Shown here piece after piece: positions 18,740 through 30,331 of a stretch of 64,000 nucleotides of DNA (the first letter of the stretch is position 1; the number at the start of each line of letters is the position of its first letter). The notes below the pieces were generated by a model that saw only the letters and a list, made by a program, of their open reading frames with translations, did no database searches and was not told the origin of the DNA. The stretch covers positions 124,001 to 188,000 of the forward strand of contig NZ_JAUSLW010000198.1 of NCBI RefSeq assembly GCF_030645195.1, written 5' to 3'. The DNA comes from Phenylobacterium sp. (GTDB taxonomy: Bacteria > Pseudomonadota > Alphaproteobacteria > Caulobacterales > Caulobacteraceae). The position numbers and the translations under genes were made by a program.

Positions 18740-19462
18740 ATGATCCGCCTCTTCGTCCCCCACGATCTTTCCGCCACCGCCGCGCTGCCGTTGGACGACG
18801 GGCAGAGCCGGTATCTCGCCACGGTGATGCGCCAGGTCGTCGGCGACGAGGTGCTGGTGTTCAACGGCCGCGACGGGGAGTGGCGGGCGACGATCATCGA
18901 GACCGGCAAGCGCCGGGTGATCCTGCGGGCCGACCGGCTGGAGCGGGCCCAGGAGACCGGGCCGGACCTCGACCTGGTGATCGCCGTGGTCAAGCGCGGG
19001 CGGCTGGAGACCATCGTCGAGAAGGCCTGCGAACTGGGCGCGCGCCGGGTCCAGCCCGTCCTGACCGAGCGCACCAACGCCGATCGGGTCCGCGTGGAGC
19101 GCCTGCAGGCCATCGCTATCGAGGCCGCCGAGCAGACGGGTCGCCTGGACGTGCCGGAGATCCTCGAACCGGTGAAGCTGGACAAGCTGCTCAAGGCCTG
19201 GAGCGGCCGGTCCCTGCTGTTCTGCGACGAGGCCGGGGACGCCAGGCCGGTGCTCGACGCCCTCGCCGGCGCCGTTTCCGGCCCCTGGGGCATCCTGATC
19301 GGGCCGGAGGGCGGCTTCTCGCCGGCCGAGCGCGAAGGCCTGCGGGGCCTGGATTTCACGGTCCCGGCGACGCTTGGTCCGCGAATCCTGCGGGCCGACA
19401 CCGCGGCCATCAGCGCCATGACCCTCTGGCAGGCCGCCCTGGGCGACTGGCGCGCCCCTTGA
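18740..19462 (+). CDS. rsmE: 16S rRNA (uracil(1498)-N3)-methyltransferase
   Basis: 240 residues. SPOUT methyltransferase that methylates U1498 at the ribosomal decoding centre. It begins M-I-R-L-F-V as usual; the trefoil-knot motifs I-L-I-G-P-E-G-G-F-S-P-A-E and L-G-P-R-I-L-R-A-D-T-A are intact, and the K-A-C-E-L-G-A motif is present. It stands 102 bp upstream of gshA on the same strand, a common arrangement in this family of bacteria. Confidence 0.95.
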   Translation: MIRLFVPHDLSATAALPLDDGQSRYLATVMRQVVGDEVLVFNGRDGEWRATIIETGKRRVILRADRLERAQETGPDLDLVIAVVKRGRLETIVEKACELGARRVQPVLTERTNADRVRVERLQAIAIEAAEQTGRLDVPEILEPVKLDKLLKAWSGRSLLFCDEAGDARPVLDALAGAVSGPWGILIGPEGGFSPAEREGLRGLDFTVPATLGPRILRADTAAISAMTLWQAALGDWRAP

Positions 19463-19564
19463 GCTTTCGAGAATTGCGCCCACCTGTTTGAACGGCGTAA
19501 AGATCGCCGCCGTTTGGGAGCGAACGCGCCGTCGGCGTGTTGGTGATGGGTTGGGGAGAAACAT

Positions 19565-20923
19565 ATGGCCGACGTCCTGGGCGACGACCGACCCCTCACG
19601 TTCGAGGATCTGGTCCACTGGTTCGAGGAGGGCGAGAAGCCCGCCGACCAATGGCGCGTGGGGGCCGAGCACGAGAAGTTCGTCTTCCGCCTGGGGTCGC
19701 ACGCCCCGGTTCCCTATGAGGGTCCCGACGGCATCAAGGCCCTGCTCAACGGCCTGACCCGCTTCGGCTGGAAGGCGGTCGAGGAGGGCGGGCACGTCAT
19801 CGCCCTGGAACGCGGCAAGGCCAATGTGAGCCTGGAGCCCGGCGGTCAGTTCGAACTCTCCGGCGCGCCGCTTGAGACCATGCACGACATCTGCGAGGAG
19901 ACCGGGACTCACCTGCAGGAGGTCAAGGTCGTGGCCGACGAGCTGGGCCTGGGCTTCCTGGGCCTGGGCCACACGCCCATCTGGCGGCGCGACGAGGTGC
20001 CGGTGATGCCCAAGGGCCGGTACAAGATCATGCGGGAATACATGCCCAAGGTCGGCAATCTCGGCCTGGACATGATGTTCCGCACCTGCACGGTGCAGGC
20101 CAATCTCGATTTCGGCTCCGAGGCCGACATGATCGCCAAGTTCCGGGTGAGCCTGGCCCTGCAGCCCATCGTGACGGCCCTGTTCGCCAATTCGCCCTTC
20201 GTCGAGGGCAAGCCGTCGGGCTGGCTGTCGAGCCGCGCGCGGATCTGGACCGACACCGATCCGGACCGCACCGGCATGCTGGGCTTCGTCTTCGAGGACG
20301 GGTTCACCTACGAGACCTACGCCAGGTACGCCCTGGATGTGCCGATGTACTTCGCCAAGCGCGAGGGCAAGTACATCGACCTGTCGGGCAAATCCTTCCG
20401 CAAGTTCATGGCCGGTGAGCTGGCCGAGATGCCGGGCCAGCGTCCCACCATCAAGGACTGGGCCGACCACACCACCACCCTGTTCCCCGAAGTGCGCCTG
20501 AAGCAGTACCTGGAGATGCGCGGCGCCGACGCCGGGCCCTGGAGCCGCCTCTGCGCCCTGCCGGCCCTGTGGACGGGAATTTTCTACGACGCCCCGGCCC
20601 TGGCCGCGGCCTGGGACCTCTGCAAGGATTGGTCGGTGGACGATCACGAGCGCCTGCGCGCCGACGTGGCCCGCATCGGCCTGAAGGCGCAGGTGAACGG
20701 CCGCAGCGTCCAGGACGTCGCCCGCGACATGGTGGCGATCGCCCGGTCGGGCCTGAAGAACCGCAACCGCCTGAGCGGCGGCATGATCGACGAGACCGGC
20801 TACCTTACCGAGCTAGAGGAGATCGCCGATAGCGGCGTCACCCCGGCCGAACGCCTGCTGGAACTCTACAACGGCCCCTGGGCCGGCGACGCCAGCAAGG
20901 TCTTCGAGGCGTTCGCTTACTGA
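19565..20923 (+). CDS. gshA: glutamate-cysteine ligase, alphaproteobacterial/plant type
   Basis: 452 residues, typical of class 3 glutamate-cysteine ligases. It forms gamma-glutamylcysteine in the first step of glutathione synthesis. Visible motifs are W-R-V-G-A-E-H-E-K-F near residue 30, E-P-G-G-Q-F-E-L-S-G-A-P near 90, and the M-M-F-R-T-C-T-V-Q-A-N-L-D-F segment. A good RBS (GGGGAGAAACAT) precedes the ATG. Glutathione would be used by the GST, MAPEG and gamma-glutamyltransferase proteins encoded in the same window. Confidence 0.95.
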   Translation: MADVLGDDRPLTFEDLVHWFEEGEKPADQWRVGAEHEKFVFRLGSHAPVPYEGPDGIKALLNGLTRFGWKAVEEGGHVIALERGKANVSLEPGGQFELSGAPLETMHDICEETGTHLQEVKVVADELGLGFLGLGHTPIWRRDEVPVMPKGRYKIMREYMPKVGNLGLDMMFRTCTVQANLDFGSEADMIAKFRVSLALQPIVTALFANSPFVEGKPSGWLSSRARIWTDTDPDRTGMLGFVFEDGFTYETYARYALDVPMYFAKREGKYIDLSGKSFRKFMAGELAEMPGQRPTIKDWADHTTTLFPEVRLKQYLEMRGADAGPWSRLCALPALWTGIFYDAPALAAAWDLCKDWSVDDHERLRADVARIGLKAQVNGRSVQDVARDMVAIARSGLKNRNRLSGGMIDETGYLTELEEIADSGVTPAERLLELYNGPWAGDASKVFEAFAY

Positions 20924-20957
20924 TCAGCTTCCCCCCAACGCAGGTAGGGGAGCGAGG

Positions 20958-21461
20958 TCAAACCCCCTCGGGCCGCGGCGCTTCATTCGTATTGGCGGGC
21001 CAGTGGGGTTTCTGGCTGACGCCGGAGCCGGAGTCGGTGTGCAGCACCGCCTCGTCGATGGCCTTGCGGTCGGTGTGGTGATGGGCCGGGTCGACGGCGT
21101 CGTCGGCCACCTCATAGATCTCGAACCGGTCGGGATAGAAGGCCAGGCGGCCGCGGATCTGGTCCATGGCCGGATAGGGCTCCTCGTAGGTCCAGACGCC
21201 GTTCTCGGCGAAGACGCCGTCCATCAGCACGGTGAAATAGGCCGCCTCGCCCTTGTAGGGGCAGTGGGTCGAGCGGTCGGTGCGCGCGAGGTACTCCATC
21301 GAGACGTCCTGCCGCGGGAAGTAGACGGCCGCCTTGTAGGCCGCCTCCTTCAAGACCAGGGCGTCGGCCGAATCGGCGATGACGTGGCCTTCGAACTTCA
21401 CCCGCCAGCGGCTGGCGCCGGGGGTGATGGTGATGGGGTGGTCGGGACCTGGGATTTTCAT
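20958..21461 (-). CDS. DUF427 domain-containing protein
   Basis: 167 residues. The core motif C-P-Y-K-G-E-A-A-Y-F and the P-R-x-D-V segment before it are characteristic of DUF427 proteins, beta-rich proteins with no established function. Two DUF427-like strand sets can be made out (residues 15-110). The C-terminal 40 residues, rich in His/Asp (D-P-A-H-H-H-T-D) and ending in a polar tail, are not obviously part of the domain. Start ATG ends at 21461. The gene is convergent with gshA. Confidence 0.85.
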   Translation of the reverse strand: MKIPGPDHPITITPGASRWRVKFEGHVIADSADALVLKEAAYKAAVYFPRQDVSMEYLARTDRSTHCPYKGEAAYFTVLMDGVFAENGVWTYEEPYPAMDQIRGRLAFYPDRFEIYEVADDAVDPAHHHTDRKAIDEAVLHTDSGSGVSQKPHWPANTNEAPRPEGV

Positions 21462-21645
21462 GGAATGCGCCTCCTGAGCAGACTTAACGCCTGAGATGGG
21501 CACGTGGCTCCCAGGTGACCAGGGAAGGGGTGGCCGCTTGCTTGTGCTGGCGACTTGCCCGTGATCTTCTCGCGCCAAACAAGCCCGGCGGGGGTGAAAC
21601 GACCCCGTTAGATGCCGGCCTCCCAAGGATCGGAAGACCGTCTTC

Positions 21646-23520
21646 ATGATAAACCTCGTCGTCATGCTGGGGATTCTCGTCACGCTCGTGACCGGGATTC
21701 CCGTGCTGCTGCAGCTTCTGAAAAACCACCCGCGCGGACTGATCATCCTGTTCTTCGCCGAGATGTGGGAGCGCTTCTCCTACTACGGCATGCGCGCCAT
21801 CCTGATCTTCTACCTGACCCAGCACCTGCTGTTCGACCAGGCCACGGCCTCGGCCCAGTACGGCTCATATACCGCCCTGGTGTACCTGCTGCCCCTGCTG
21901 GGCGGCATCCTGGCCGACCGCTATCTGGGCACCCGCAAGGCCGTGGCCTTCGGCGCCCTGCTGCTGGTGGCCGGGCACTCGATGATGGCCTACGAGGGCA
22001 GGCCCGCCACCCAGAACCTGGTCTATGCGGGCCAGAGCTACGAGGTGGCCTCCCAGGGCCGAGTCGACGCCCGCAAGGTCCAGCTGATCATCGCCGGCAA
22101 GCCCTATGAGTTCGGCCCCGCCGAGGGCGGCGGCCTGGAGATCAAGGGCCTGGGGAACGGCGGCCCGCTGCCGTCCGTCCTGCCCAAGGACAGCTTCAAG
22201 ATGGAGACCACCCAGGACAAGACCGGGGTGAACGCCTTCTACCTGGCCGTCTCCCTGATCATCATGGGGGTGGGCTTCCTGAAGCCCAACATCTCCACCA
22301 TCGTCGGACAGCTCTATCCGCAGGGCGATCCCCGACGGGATTCCGGCTTCACCCTCTACTATTACGGCATCAATCTCGGCGCCTTCTGGGCCTCGATCCT
22401 CTGCGGCCTGCTGGGCCAGACGGTGGGTTGGTGGGCGGGCTTCGGCCTGGCCGGGATCGGCATGGCCGCTGGCTTCGTGGTCTTCGTCCTGGGCAAGAAG
22501 CACCTGATGGGCCATGGCGAGCCGCCGAACCCGGAACTGTTGGCCAAGCCCCTGGTGGGCCCCATCAACCGCGAGTGGCTGATCTATATCGCCGCCGTCC
22601 TGGGCGTCGGCCTGGTCTGGCTGCTGGTGCCGCACAACGACATCGTCGGCACGGCCCTGATCGGCTCGACCGTGGTCTCCCTGGCGGTGATCCTGGCGGT
22701 GATCGTCTTCGCCTGCAAAACCTGGATCGAGCGGCAGCGGATGATGCTGGCGGTGATCCTGATCTTCGGGGCGGTGGTGTTCTTCACCCTGTTCGAGCAG
22801 GCCGGCACCTCGCTGAACCTGTTCGCGTCGACCAATGTCGACATGACCATCACCCAGCAGGCGGTGACCTTCCTGGGGATTCCGGTGGGGACCCCCGACC
22901 AGATCCGGGCCATCGGTCTCGACCCCTCCAGCGTCTTCTTCGTCGACGCCACCATCGGGGCGGCCCAGACCCAGTCGTTCAACGCCGGCTTCATCCTCAT
23001 CTTCGCGCCGATCTTCGCGGCGATGTGGGCCTATCTCGCCACCCACAACCTCGACCTCAACCCGACCATGAAATTCGGCCTGGGCCTGCTCCAGGTGGGT
23101 CTGGGCTTCCTGGTGGTGGTCTGGGGCGCGGGGCTGGCGGACGCCACCTTCCGGGTGCCGCTGATGCTGCTGGGGGTGCTCTATCTGCTGCACACCACCG
23201 GCGAGCTCTTCCTGTCGCCCGTGGGCCTGTCGGAGATCACCAAGCTCTCCCTGCCCTCGGTGGTGAGCTTCATGATGGCGGTCTGGTTCCTGTCCTCCTC
23301 CATCGCCCAGTTCGTCGGCGGCAAGATCGCCGGCCTGATGGGTTCGGAGAGCATCGGCGGCCAGGTGCTGGACCCGCAGGCGGCGCTCGCCACCTCCATC
23401 GACGGCTTCAGCAAGCTCGGCTGGGCCGGGATCGGCTGCGGGGTGTTCTTCATCCTCATCAGCTTCCTGGTCCGCGGCTGGGCCCACGGCGTGGAAGCCC
23501 CGGCGCACCCGGACGTGTAG
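21646..23520 (+). CDS. POT/PTR family proton-coupled oligopeptide transporter
   Basis: 624 residues, longer than the usual 450-520. Imports di- and tripeptides with protons across the inner membrane. The hallmark E-M-W-E-R-F-S-Y-Y-G-M-R (ExxERFxYY) and G-G-I-L-A-D-R-Y-L-G-T-R-K motifs are present early in the protein. Extra length comes mostly from a hydrophilic insert at about residues 115-200, between the third and fourth helices, containing G-Q-S-Y-E-V-A and K-P-Y-E-F-G repeats. The first helix is preceded by a short hydrophobic stretch. No operon partner is seen. Confidence 0.92.
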   Translation: MINLVVMLGILVTLVTGIPVLLQLLKNHPRGLIILFFAEMWERFSYYGMRAILIFYLTQHLLFDQATASAQYGSYTALVYLLPLLGGILADRYLGTRKAVAFGALLLVAGHSMMAYEGRPATQNLVYAGQSYEVASQGRVDARKVQLIIAGKPYEFGPAEGGGLEIKGLGNGGPLPSVLPKDSFKMETTQDKTGVNAFYLAVSLIIMGVGFLKPNISTIVGQLYPQGDPRRDSGFTLYYYGINLGAFWASILCGLLGQTVGWWAGFGLAGIGMAAGFVVFVLGKKHLMGHGEPPNPELLAKPLVGPINREWLIYIAAVLGVGLVWLLVPHNDIVGTALIGSTVVSLAVILAVIVFACKTWIERQRMMLAVILIFGAVVFFTLFEQAGTSLNLFASTNVDMTITQQAVTFLGIPVGTPDQIRAIGLDPSSVFFVDATIGAAQTQSFNAGFILIFAPIFAAMWAYLATHNLDLNPTMKFGLGLLQVGLGFLVVVWGAGLADATFRVPLMLLGVLYLLHTTGELFLSPVGLSEITKLSLPSVVSFMMAVWFLSSSIAQFVGGKIAGLMGSESIGGQVLDPQAALATSIDGFSKLGWAGIGCGVFFILISFLVRGWAHGVEAPAHPDV

Positions 23521-23527
23521 GGGTCTT

Positions 23528-23560
23528 CCTCCCCCAGACCGCGCTCCGCGCTGGGGGAGG
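23528..23560. terminator. bidirectional terminator-like hairpin (family B repeat)
   Basis: CCTCCCCCAG (23528-23537) and CTGGGGGAGG (23551-23560) are a perfect 10-bp stem with an inner GCG/CGC pair in the loop. It lies in the 45-bp gap between the convergent POT transporter and TonB-receptor genes. It matches the right arm of the element at 16048-16200. Confidence 0.65.
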
Positions 23561-23565
23561 CCGCC

Positions 23566-25599
23566 TTAGCCGAAGCTCTTGCGGACCCGGACGTAGAACA
23601 TCCGGCCGATCTGGATGTCGCGGTCGTCGATGAAGGCGAGGGGACTGGTGTTGCGGGGCCCGGCATAGATCTGGCGGGTGTGGCGGAAGCCGCGCTCGGT
23701 CAGGTTCTGGATCTCCACCCGCACCAGCAGGTCGGGCCGGGGCTTCCACTCCCCGAACAGGGTGACCCAGGTCTTCAGCTTGTCTGTGGAGATTTCATCG
23801 AAGCGGTAATAGGTCTGACGCCAGGCGCCATAGACGTCGAGGCCCCAATTGCCCCGCCACTGCGGCATGTCCTGGGTGAAGTGAGTCTCCCACTCCAGCG
23901 GACGCAGGCCCGAAATCTCCCGCTTGGTGCCGGTGGTGGGGTCGGTGACCTCCGAGCGGCGCCAAGTGGACTCGCCTCGCAGTTCCGCCCCCGGGATCAG
24001 GCGATCGAGGGGCAGGGTCACCGAAAGCTGCAGCTCGTCCTTGGTCCCGTCGCCGATGTTGCTGGGGGCGTCGAAGGCGCCGGAGGGTCCGTAGACCGGG
24101 GCGCGGTCGATGGCGTCGGTCAGAGCGAAATGGCGCAGGGTCAGGACGGCGGCGCCCTTCTTCCAGAACCGCTTCTCCAGGGCGGCCTCGGTCACCCAGG
24201 CCTGTTCCGGAACCAGGTCGGGATTGCCGGCGGTGATCACCCCGGTGCCGAGGGACGACGTGGCCACGAAGTCGTCGAAGTTGAGCTGGCCCACCACACG
24301 TTCGAAGCGCACCCGCACCTGGGTGTTGGCGCTCGGCGCCCAGGTCGCGGCGATCCGGGGCTTAGTGTAGTAGAGGGTCTTCTCCAGGAAGACGTCGCCG
24401 TCGGAGGAGATGGTCGAACCCTCCTCGCGGACGCTGCTCTCGAGGGTCCAGGCCTTGGCCGGCCGCCAGACGGTCTTGAGGAAGACCTCGCCGCGCTTCT
24501 CCTCCACCGTCACATTGGCCGCCGGCAGGGCGATGGCGACGCCGTTCTCCGCATAGGCGGTCTGGCTCTCCAGCCTATTGAGCGCAGCCTCAGCCCCGGC
24601 CTCCCAGGAGAGGGTCTCCGACTGCCGGAACTTCAGCACCCCGCGCCCGATGGTCTCGCTGATGTCCTTGCCCAGGATGAAGTCGGCGGTGAAGAGGGGC
24701 GAGCGGAACCCGCCGCCGTAGCTGTAGTCCTCGGTCTGGCGCAGGCCGAGCACTTCGAGGTTGGTGCGAGGACCTAGCTCGCGCTTATAGTTGCCGCCGA
24801 CCTCCGTCTGGAAGCGGTCCTGCCGGTCGCTGGAGGATTCAAGGTCGGTGGTGGGGAAGCGACCCCAGTTGAGCTCGTTCCCGCGGTAGTGGTCGTCGAA
24901 GAACCGTCCAGTGATCCGCAGTTTCCCGCCGAGGACGGCCCCTTCATAGGCCCCCGACCCGACCCATTGGTGCACCGCGCCGTGGGAGTCGATGTCGGAC
25001 CGCTCCAACACCGCGCCGCTGGGGCTGAGCCGCAGATGCGGGCCCTCGCCGGCGCCGTCGTCGATACCCTCTCCGTAGCGCAGGCTGCCTTCCCAGGCGC
25101 CGGGGCCGGCAGGGCCGGAGCCCTCGACCCGGACGCCGAACTTGTAGCGGCCGTCCCAGGCCAGATTCTGACCGACCTGGACCAAGCCCTGTAGGGTCCG
25201 ACCCTTCGCCCGGATCACATTGGCCAGCATCGACTTGCCCTGCATGTCGACGCCCGGGGCGCCGCCGCGGATAAGTTCGATGTGGTCGACCTGGTTGGCC
25301 GGCATGCGGCGCAGGATCTCCTCGACCGTGTCGCTTTTGGAGGCCGGGCGGCCGCCGTCGATCAGGACGTTTCCGGCCGCCCCCTCGAAGCCGCGCACGC
25401 TGTCGCCGTTGTCGAGGCTGAAGCCCGGGAGGCGGCTGACCATGTCATAGGCCGTGACCGGCCGCTGCTCGGCGAAGTAGGCGGGGGCGTAGCTGATCAC
25501 CCCCTGGGTCTCGGTGGCGGTCGAGGCTGAGTTCGCGGCGGCTGCGGCGCCCGGAGAGGCGGCTGCGAGCGCGGCGAGGAGGCTCAAGGCGGGTATCAT
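23566..25599 (-). CDS. TonB-dependent outer membrane receptor
   Basis: 677 residues from the ATG ending at 25599, which has a better-spaced RBS (GGGGAG) than the one five codons upstream. A signal peptide (about 26 residues) is followed by a plug domain at roughly 40-150, with D-M-V-S-R-L-P-G-F and N-V-L-I-D-G-G-R-P and then I-E-L-I-R-G-G. A beta-barrel follows to the end (V-R-V-R-K-S-F-G). No classical TonB box is obvious. Ligand is unknown, and no neighbouring hydrolase or transporter gives a clue. The promoter carries two TACANNTGTA boxes (25712-25743). Confidence 0.9.
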   Translation of the reverse strand: MIPALSLLAALAAASPGAAAAANSASTATETQGVISYAPAYFAEQRPVTAYDMVSRLPGFSLDNGDSVRGFEGAAGNVLIDGGRPASKSDTVEEILRRMPANQVDHIELIRGGAPGVDMQGKSMLANVIRAKGRTLQGLVQVGQNLAWDGRYKFGVRVEGSGPAGPGAWEGSLRYGEGIDDGAGEGPHLRLSPSGAVLERSDIDSHGAVHQWVGSGAYEGAVLGGKLRITGRFFDDHYRGNELNWGRFPTTDLESSSDRQDRFQTEVGGNYKRELGPRTNLEVLGLRQTEDYSYGGGFRSPLFTADFILGKDISETIGRGVLKFRQSETLSWEAGAEAALNRLESQTAYAENGVAIALPAANVTVEEKRGEVFLKTVWRPAKAWTLESSVREEGSTISSDGDVFLEKTLYYTKPRIAATWAPSANTQVRVRFERVVGQLNFDDFVATSSLGTGVITAGNPDLVPEQAWVTEAALEKRFWKKGAAVLTLRHFALTDAIDRAPVYGPSGAFDAPSNIGDGTKDELQLSVTLPLDRLIPGAELRGESTWRRSEVTDPTTGTKREISGLRPLEWETHFTQDMPQWRGNWGLDVYGAWRQTYYRFDEISTDKLKTWVTLFGEWKPRPDLLVRVEIQNLTERGFRHTRQIYAGPRNTSPLAFIDDRDIQIGRMFYVRVRKSFG

Positions 25600-25711
25600 G
25601 TTACGGCTCCCCAATGTGCGCGCAGGTGGCCTGCGCCCAGGGAGTCACGCCAATTAAATGCCCGTAAGGTGGATTAATTCGCCGAAAGGTTGGCGATGGG
25701 CATTGACGAAC

Positions 25712-25757
25712 TACACCTGTAATTCTAGAGAACTACAGGTGTAAATTCCCCTGTCAA
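25712..25757 (-). promoter_or_regulatory. TonB-receptor promoter with paired BlaI/CopY-type operators
   Basis: On the minus strand a perfect -35 TTGACA (25757-25752) is followed by two TACANNTGTA palindromes: TACACCTGTA (complement of 25734-25743) and TACAGGTGTA (complement of 25712-25721), 22 bp centre to centre. TACANNTGTA is the known core operator of BlaI/MecI/CopY repressors. The boxes fall in the spacer and near the presumed -10/start region, ideal for repression. An additional inverted AATTAA/TTAATT pair lies at 25652-25679. The repressor gene is not in this window. Confidence 0.65.
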
Positions 25758-25768
25758 CCGGCGTTATC

Positions 25769-27205
25769 TCAGACGGAAGTCCCGCCGACCGTCAGCCCCG
25801 TGATCTTCAGCGAGGGCTGGCCGACGCCCACCGGGACGCTCTGGCCCGACTTGCCGCAGACGCCGACGCCGGGGTCGAAGTCGAAGTCGTTGCCGATCAT
25901 GGTCACCCGGGTCAGGGCCGAGGGGCCGTCGCCGATCAGGGTGGCGCCCTTGACCGGGGCGGTGATCTTGCCGTCCTCGATCAGGTAGGCCTCGGTGCAC
26001 TGGAAGACGAACTTGCCGTTGGTGATGTCCACCTGGCCGCCGCCGAAATTGGCGCAGTAGAGCCCGCGCTTGGTAGCCTCGATCATCTCGGCGCGCGGGG
26101 TGTTGGTCTTGCCGTTGTCCATGGCGGTGTTGGTCATCCGCGGCATGGGCATGTGGGCGTAGGACTGCCGCCGGCCGTTGCCGCCGGCCTTCATGCCCAT
26201 CAGCCGGGCGCTCATGCGGTCGTGCATGTAGCCCACCAGGACGCCATCCTCGATCAGGACGGTGCGCTCTGTGGGCGTGCCCTCGTCGTCGACGGTGAGC
26301 GAGCCGCGGCGGCCCGGCAGGGAGCCGTCGTCGAAGACCGTCACGCCCTTGGCCGCCACCCGCTCGCCGATGCGGCCGGCGAAGGCCGAGGTGCCCTTGC
26401 GGTTGAAGTCGCCCTCCAGGCCGTGGCCGACGGCCTCGTGCAGCAGGATGCCGTTCCAGCCGGCGCCCAGGACCACGTCCATCTCGCCGGCCGGGCAGGG
26501 GACGGCCTCCAGGTTCACCAGGGCCTGGCGCAGCGCCTCCTCGGCCTGTTCCCGCCAGTTGGCGGCCCCGATCCAGGCCTCGAAGCCGGCGCGGCCGCCG
26601 GCGCCGGTGAAGCCGTTCTCGCGGCGGCCGTCCTTCTCGACGGTGATCTGCACATTGATGCGCGACAGGGGCCGCACGTCGCGGATCAGCCGGCCGTCGG
26701 CCCGCAGGATCTCCACCGTGCGGCGCTCGCCGGACATGGAGGCCATCACCTGGACGACGCGGGGATCGCGGTCGCGGCACCAGGCGTCGATCTCCTGCAG
26801 CAGGGCGACCTTCTCGGAGAAGGCCGGGGAGGCGGTGGGATCGTCCTCGCCATAGAGCTTGGTGTTGGTGGCCCGCGGGGCCTCGTCGGCGCCGCCGGAA
26901 TAGCCGCGCTTGGCGAGCGAGGCCGAGGCCGCCGCGCGGCGGATCGAGGCCTCGGAGATCTCGCTGGAGTGCGAGTAGCCGGCGGTCTCGCCCGCCACCA
27001 CCCGCAGGCCGAAGCCCTCCGACGAATCATAGGCCGCCGATTTCAGCCGCCCGTCGTCGAACAGGAACGATTCGCTTTCCGAGCGCTCGACGAACAGCTC
27101 CCCGTCGTCGGCCCCCTGGAGGGCGTCGCCCAGGATCTCGCGGGCCCGCTCGGGCGAGACGCCGGCGGAATCCAGGATCGAGGGGGCGGAGGGGTGAGCA
27201 TTCAT
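25769..27205 (-). CDS. tldD: TldD metalloprotease catalytic subunit
   Basis: 478 residues, normal length. Catalytic half of the TldD/TldE heterodimer. The zinc-binding H-E-x-x-x-H motif is seen as L-L-H-E-A-V-G-H-G-L-E-G-D, and the C-terminal cysteine motif as N-F-G-G-G-Q-V-D, with a further G-V-C-G-K-S-G-Q near the end. The partner tldE is 23.5 kb away on the same strand. Start ATG ends at 27205. In other bacteria the complex trims peptides, including RiPP precursors; no RiPP precursor is evident next to it. Confidence 0.95.
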   Translation of the reverse strand: MNAHPSAPSILDSAGVSPERAREILGDALQGADDGELFVERSESESFLFDDGRLKSAAYDSSEGFGLRVVAGETAGYSHSSEISEASIRRAAASASLAKRGYSGGADEAPRATNTKLYGEDDPTASPAFSEKVALLQEIDAWCRDRDPRVVQVMASMSGERRTVEILRADGRLIRDVRPLSRINVQITVEKDGRRENGFTGAGGRAGFEAWIGAANWREQAEEALRQALVNLEAVPCPAGEMDVVLGAGWNGILLHEAVGHGLEGDFNRKGTSAFAGRIGERVAAKGVTVFDDGSLPGRRGSLTVDDEGTPTERTVLIEDGVLVGYMHDRMSARLMGMKAGGNGRRQSYAHMPMPRMTNTAMDNGKTNTPRAEMIEATKRGLYCANFGGGQVDITNGKFVFQCTEAYLIEDGKITAPVKGATLIGDGPSALTRVTMIGNDFDFDPGVGVCGKSGQSVPVGVGQPSLKITGLTVGGTSV

Positions 27206-27595
27206 GAGCGCGGCGCCTTGTCTGAGCTGGCCTCAGAGATAGGGGCTCGCGGCCCGATCGTCACCCCAAACCGCTTGCCGACAGGCTCTTGGCGCCCTTC
27301 GCGGGGCCTTCCGCCGTTCGCATAACCGAGGTCTGCGCGCGGTGCGTCACATCGTCCGAAGGTCGCAGGCCAGGACGCAGATCAAGCCTGCGCCCCCGGG
27401 CCCGTCATTCAAGCCGGCGACGGCCGTCAAACCCGGCCTTGATTCGCCTCAATCTTCCTTGGCAAGGCCTCGGCGAGCGCGTATGCAGCCCGCTGAAGGG
27501 CCGGGCCTCGTCAGTTGCGGGGCGCGATCTTCTATGACGGCGGCGGGGGCGATCGCTTCAGGCGAGACGCGGCCGGCCAAGCAGACCGAGGGGAC
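27206..27595. other. 390-bp divergent intergenic region between tldD and ctaC
   Basis: No convincing gene in either strand. It must hold the tldD promoter and the cytochrome oxidase operon promoter. A candidate ctaC promoter is listed separately. I see no clear palindrome or regulator site beyond that. Confidence 0.6.
27459..27487 (+). promoter_or_regulatory. candidate sigma70 promoter for ctaC
   Basis: TTGGCA (27459-27464), 17-bp spacer, TATGCA (27482-27487). This would give a leader of about 100 nt. The match is moderate and the region is GC-rich, so it is only a candidate. Confidence 0.35.
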
Positions 27596-30252
<2,657 letters not shown>

Positions 30253-30274
30253 GTCCGCTCCACCAGAGACCTAA

Positions 30275-30312
30275 GAGGGGCGCGGGCTGGGATTTTCCGG
30301 TGCGCGCCCCTC
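30275..30312 (+). terminator. hairpin between ctaD and ctaB
   Basis: GAGGGGCGCG (30275-30284) pairs perfectly with CGCGCCCCTC (30303-30312) around an 18-nt loop. With the gap between ctaD and ctaB only 79 bp, this may partly terminate or stabilise the ctaCD transcript so that the structural subunits are made in excess over the assembly genes. No U-run follows. Confidence 0.55.
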
Positions 30313-30331
30313 GACCGTTGAAAGTATAGTC

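Noticed and set aside
25652-25679. TTAA...TTAA pair considered as a CtrA binding site upstream of the TonB receptor.
   Set aside because: Spacing between the TTAA copies is far from the 7 bp of the CtrA consensus.
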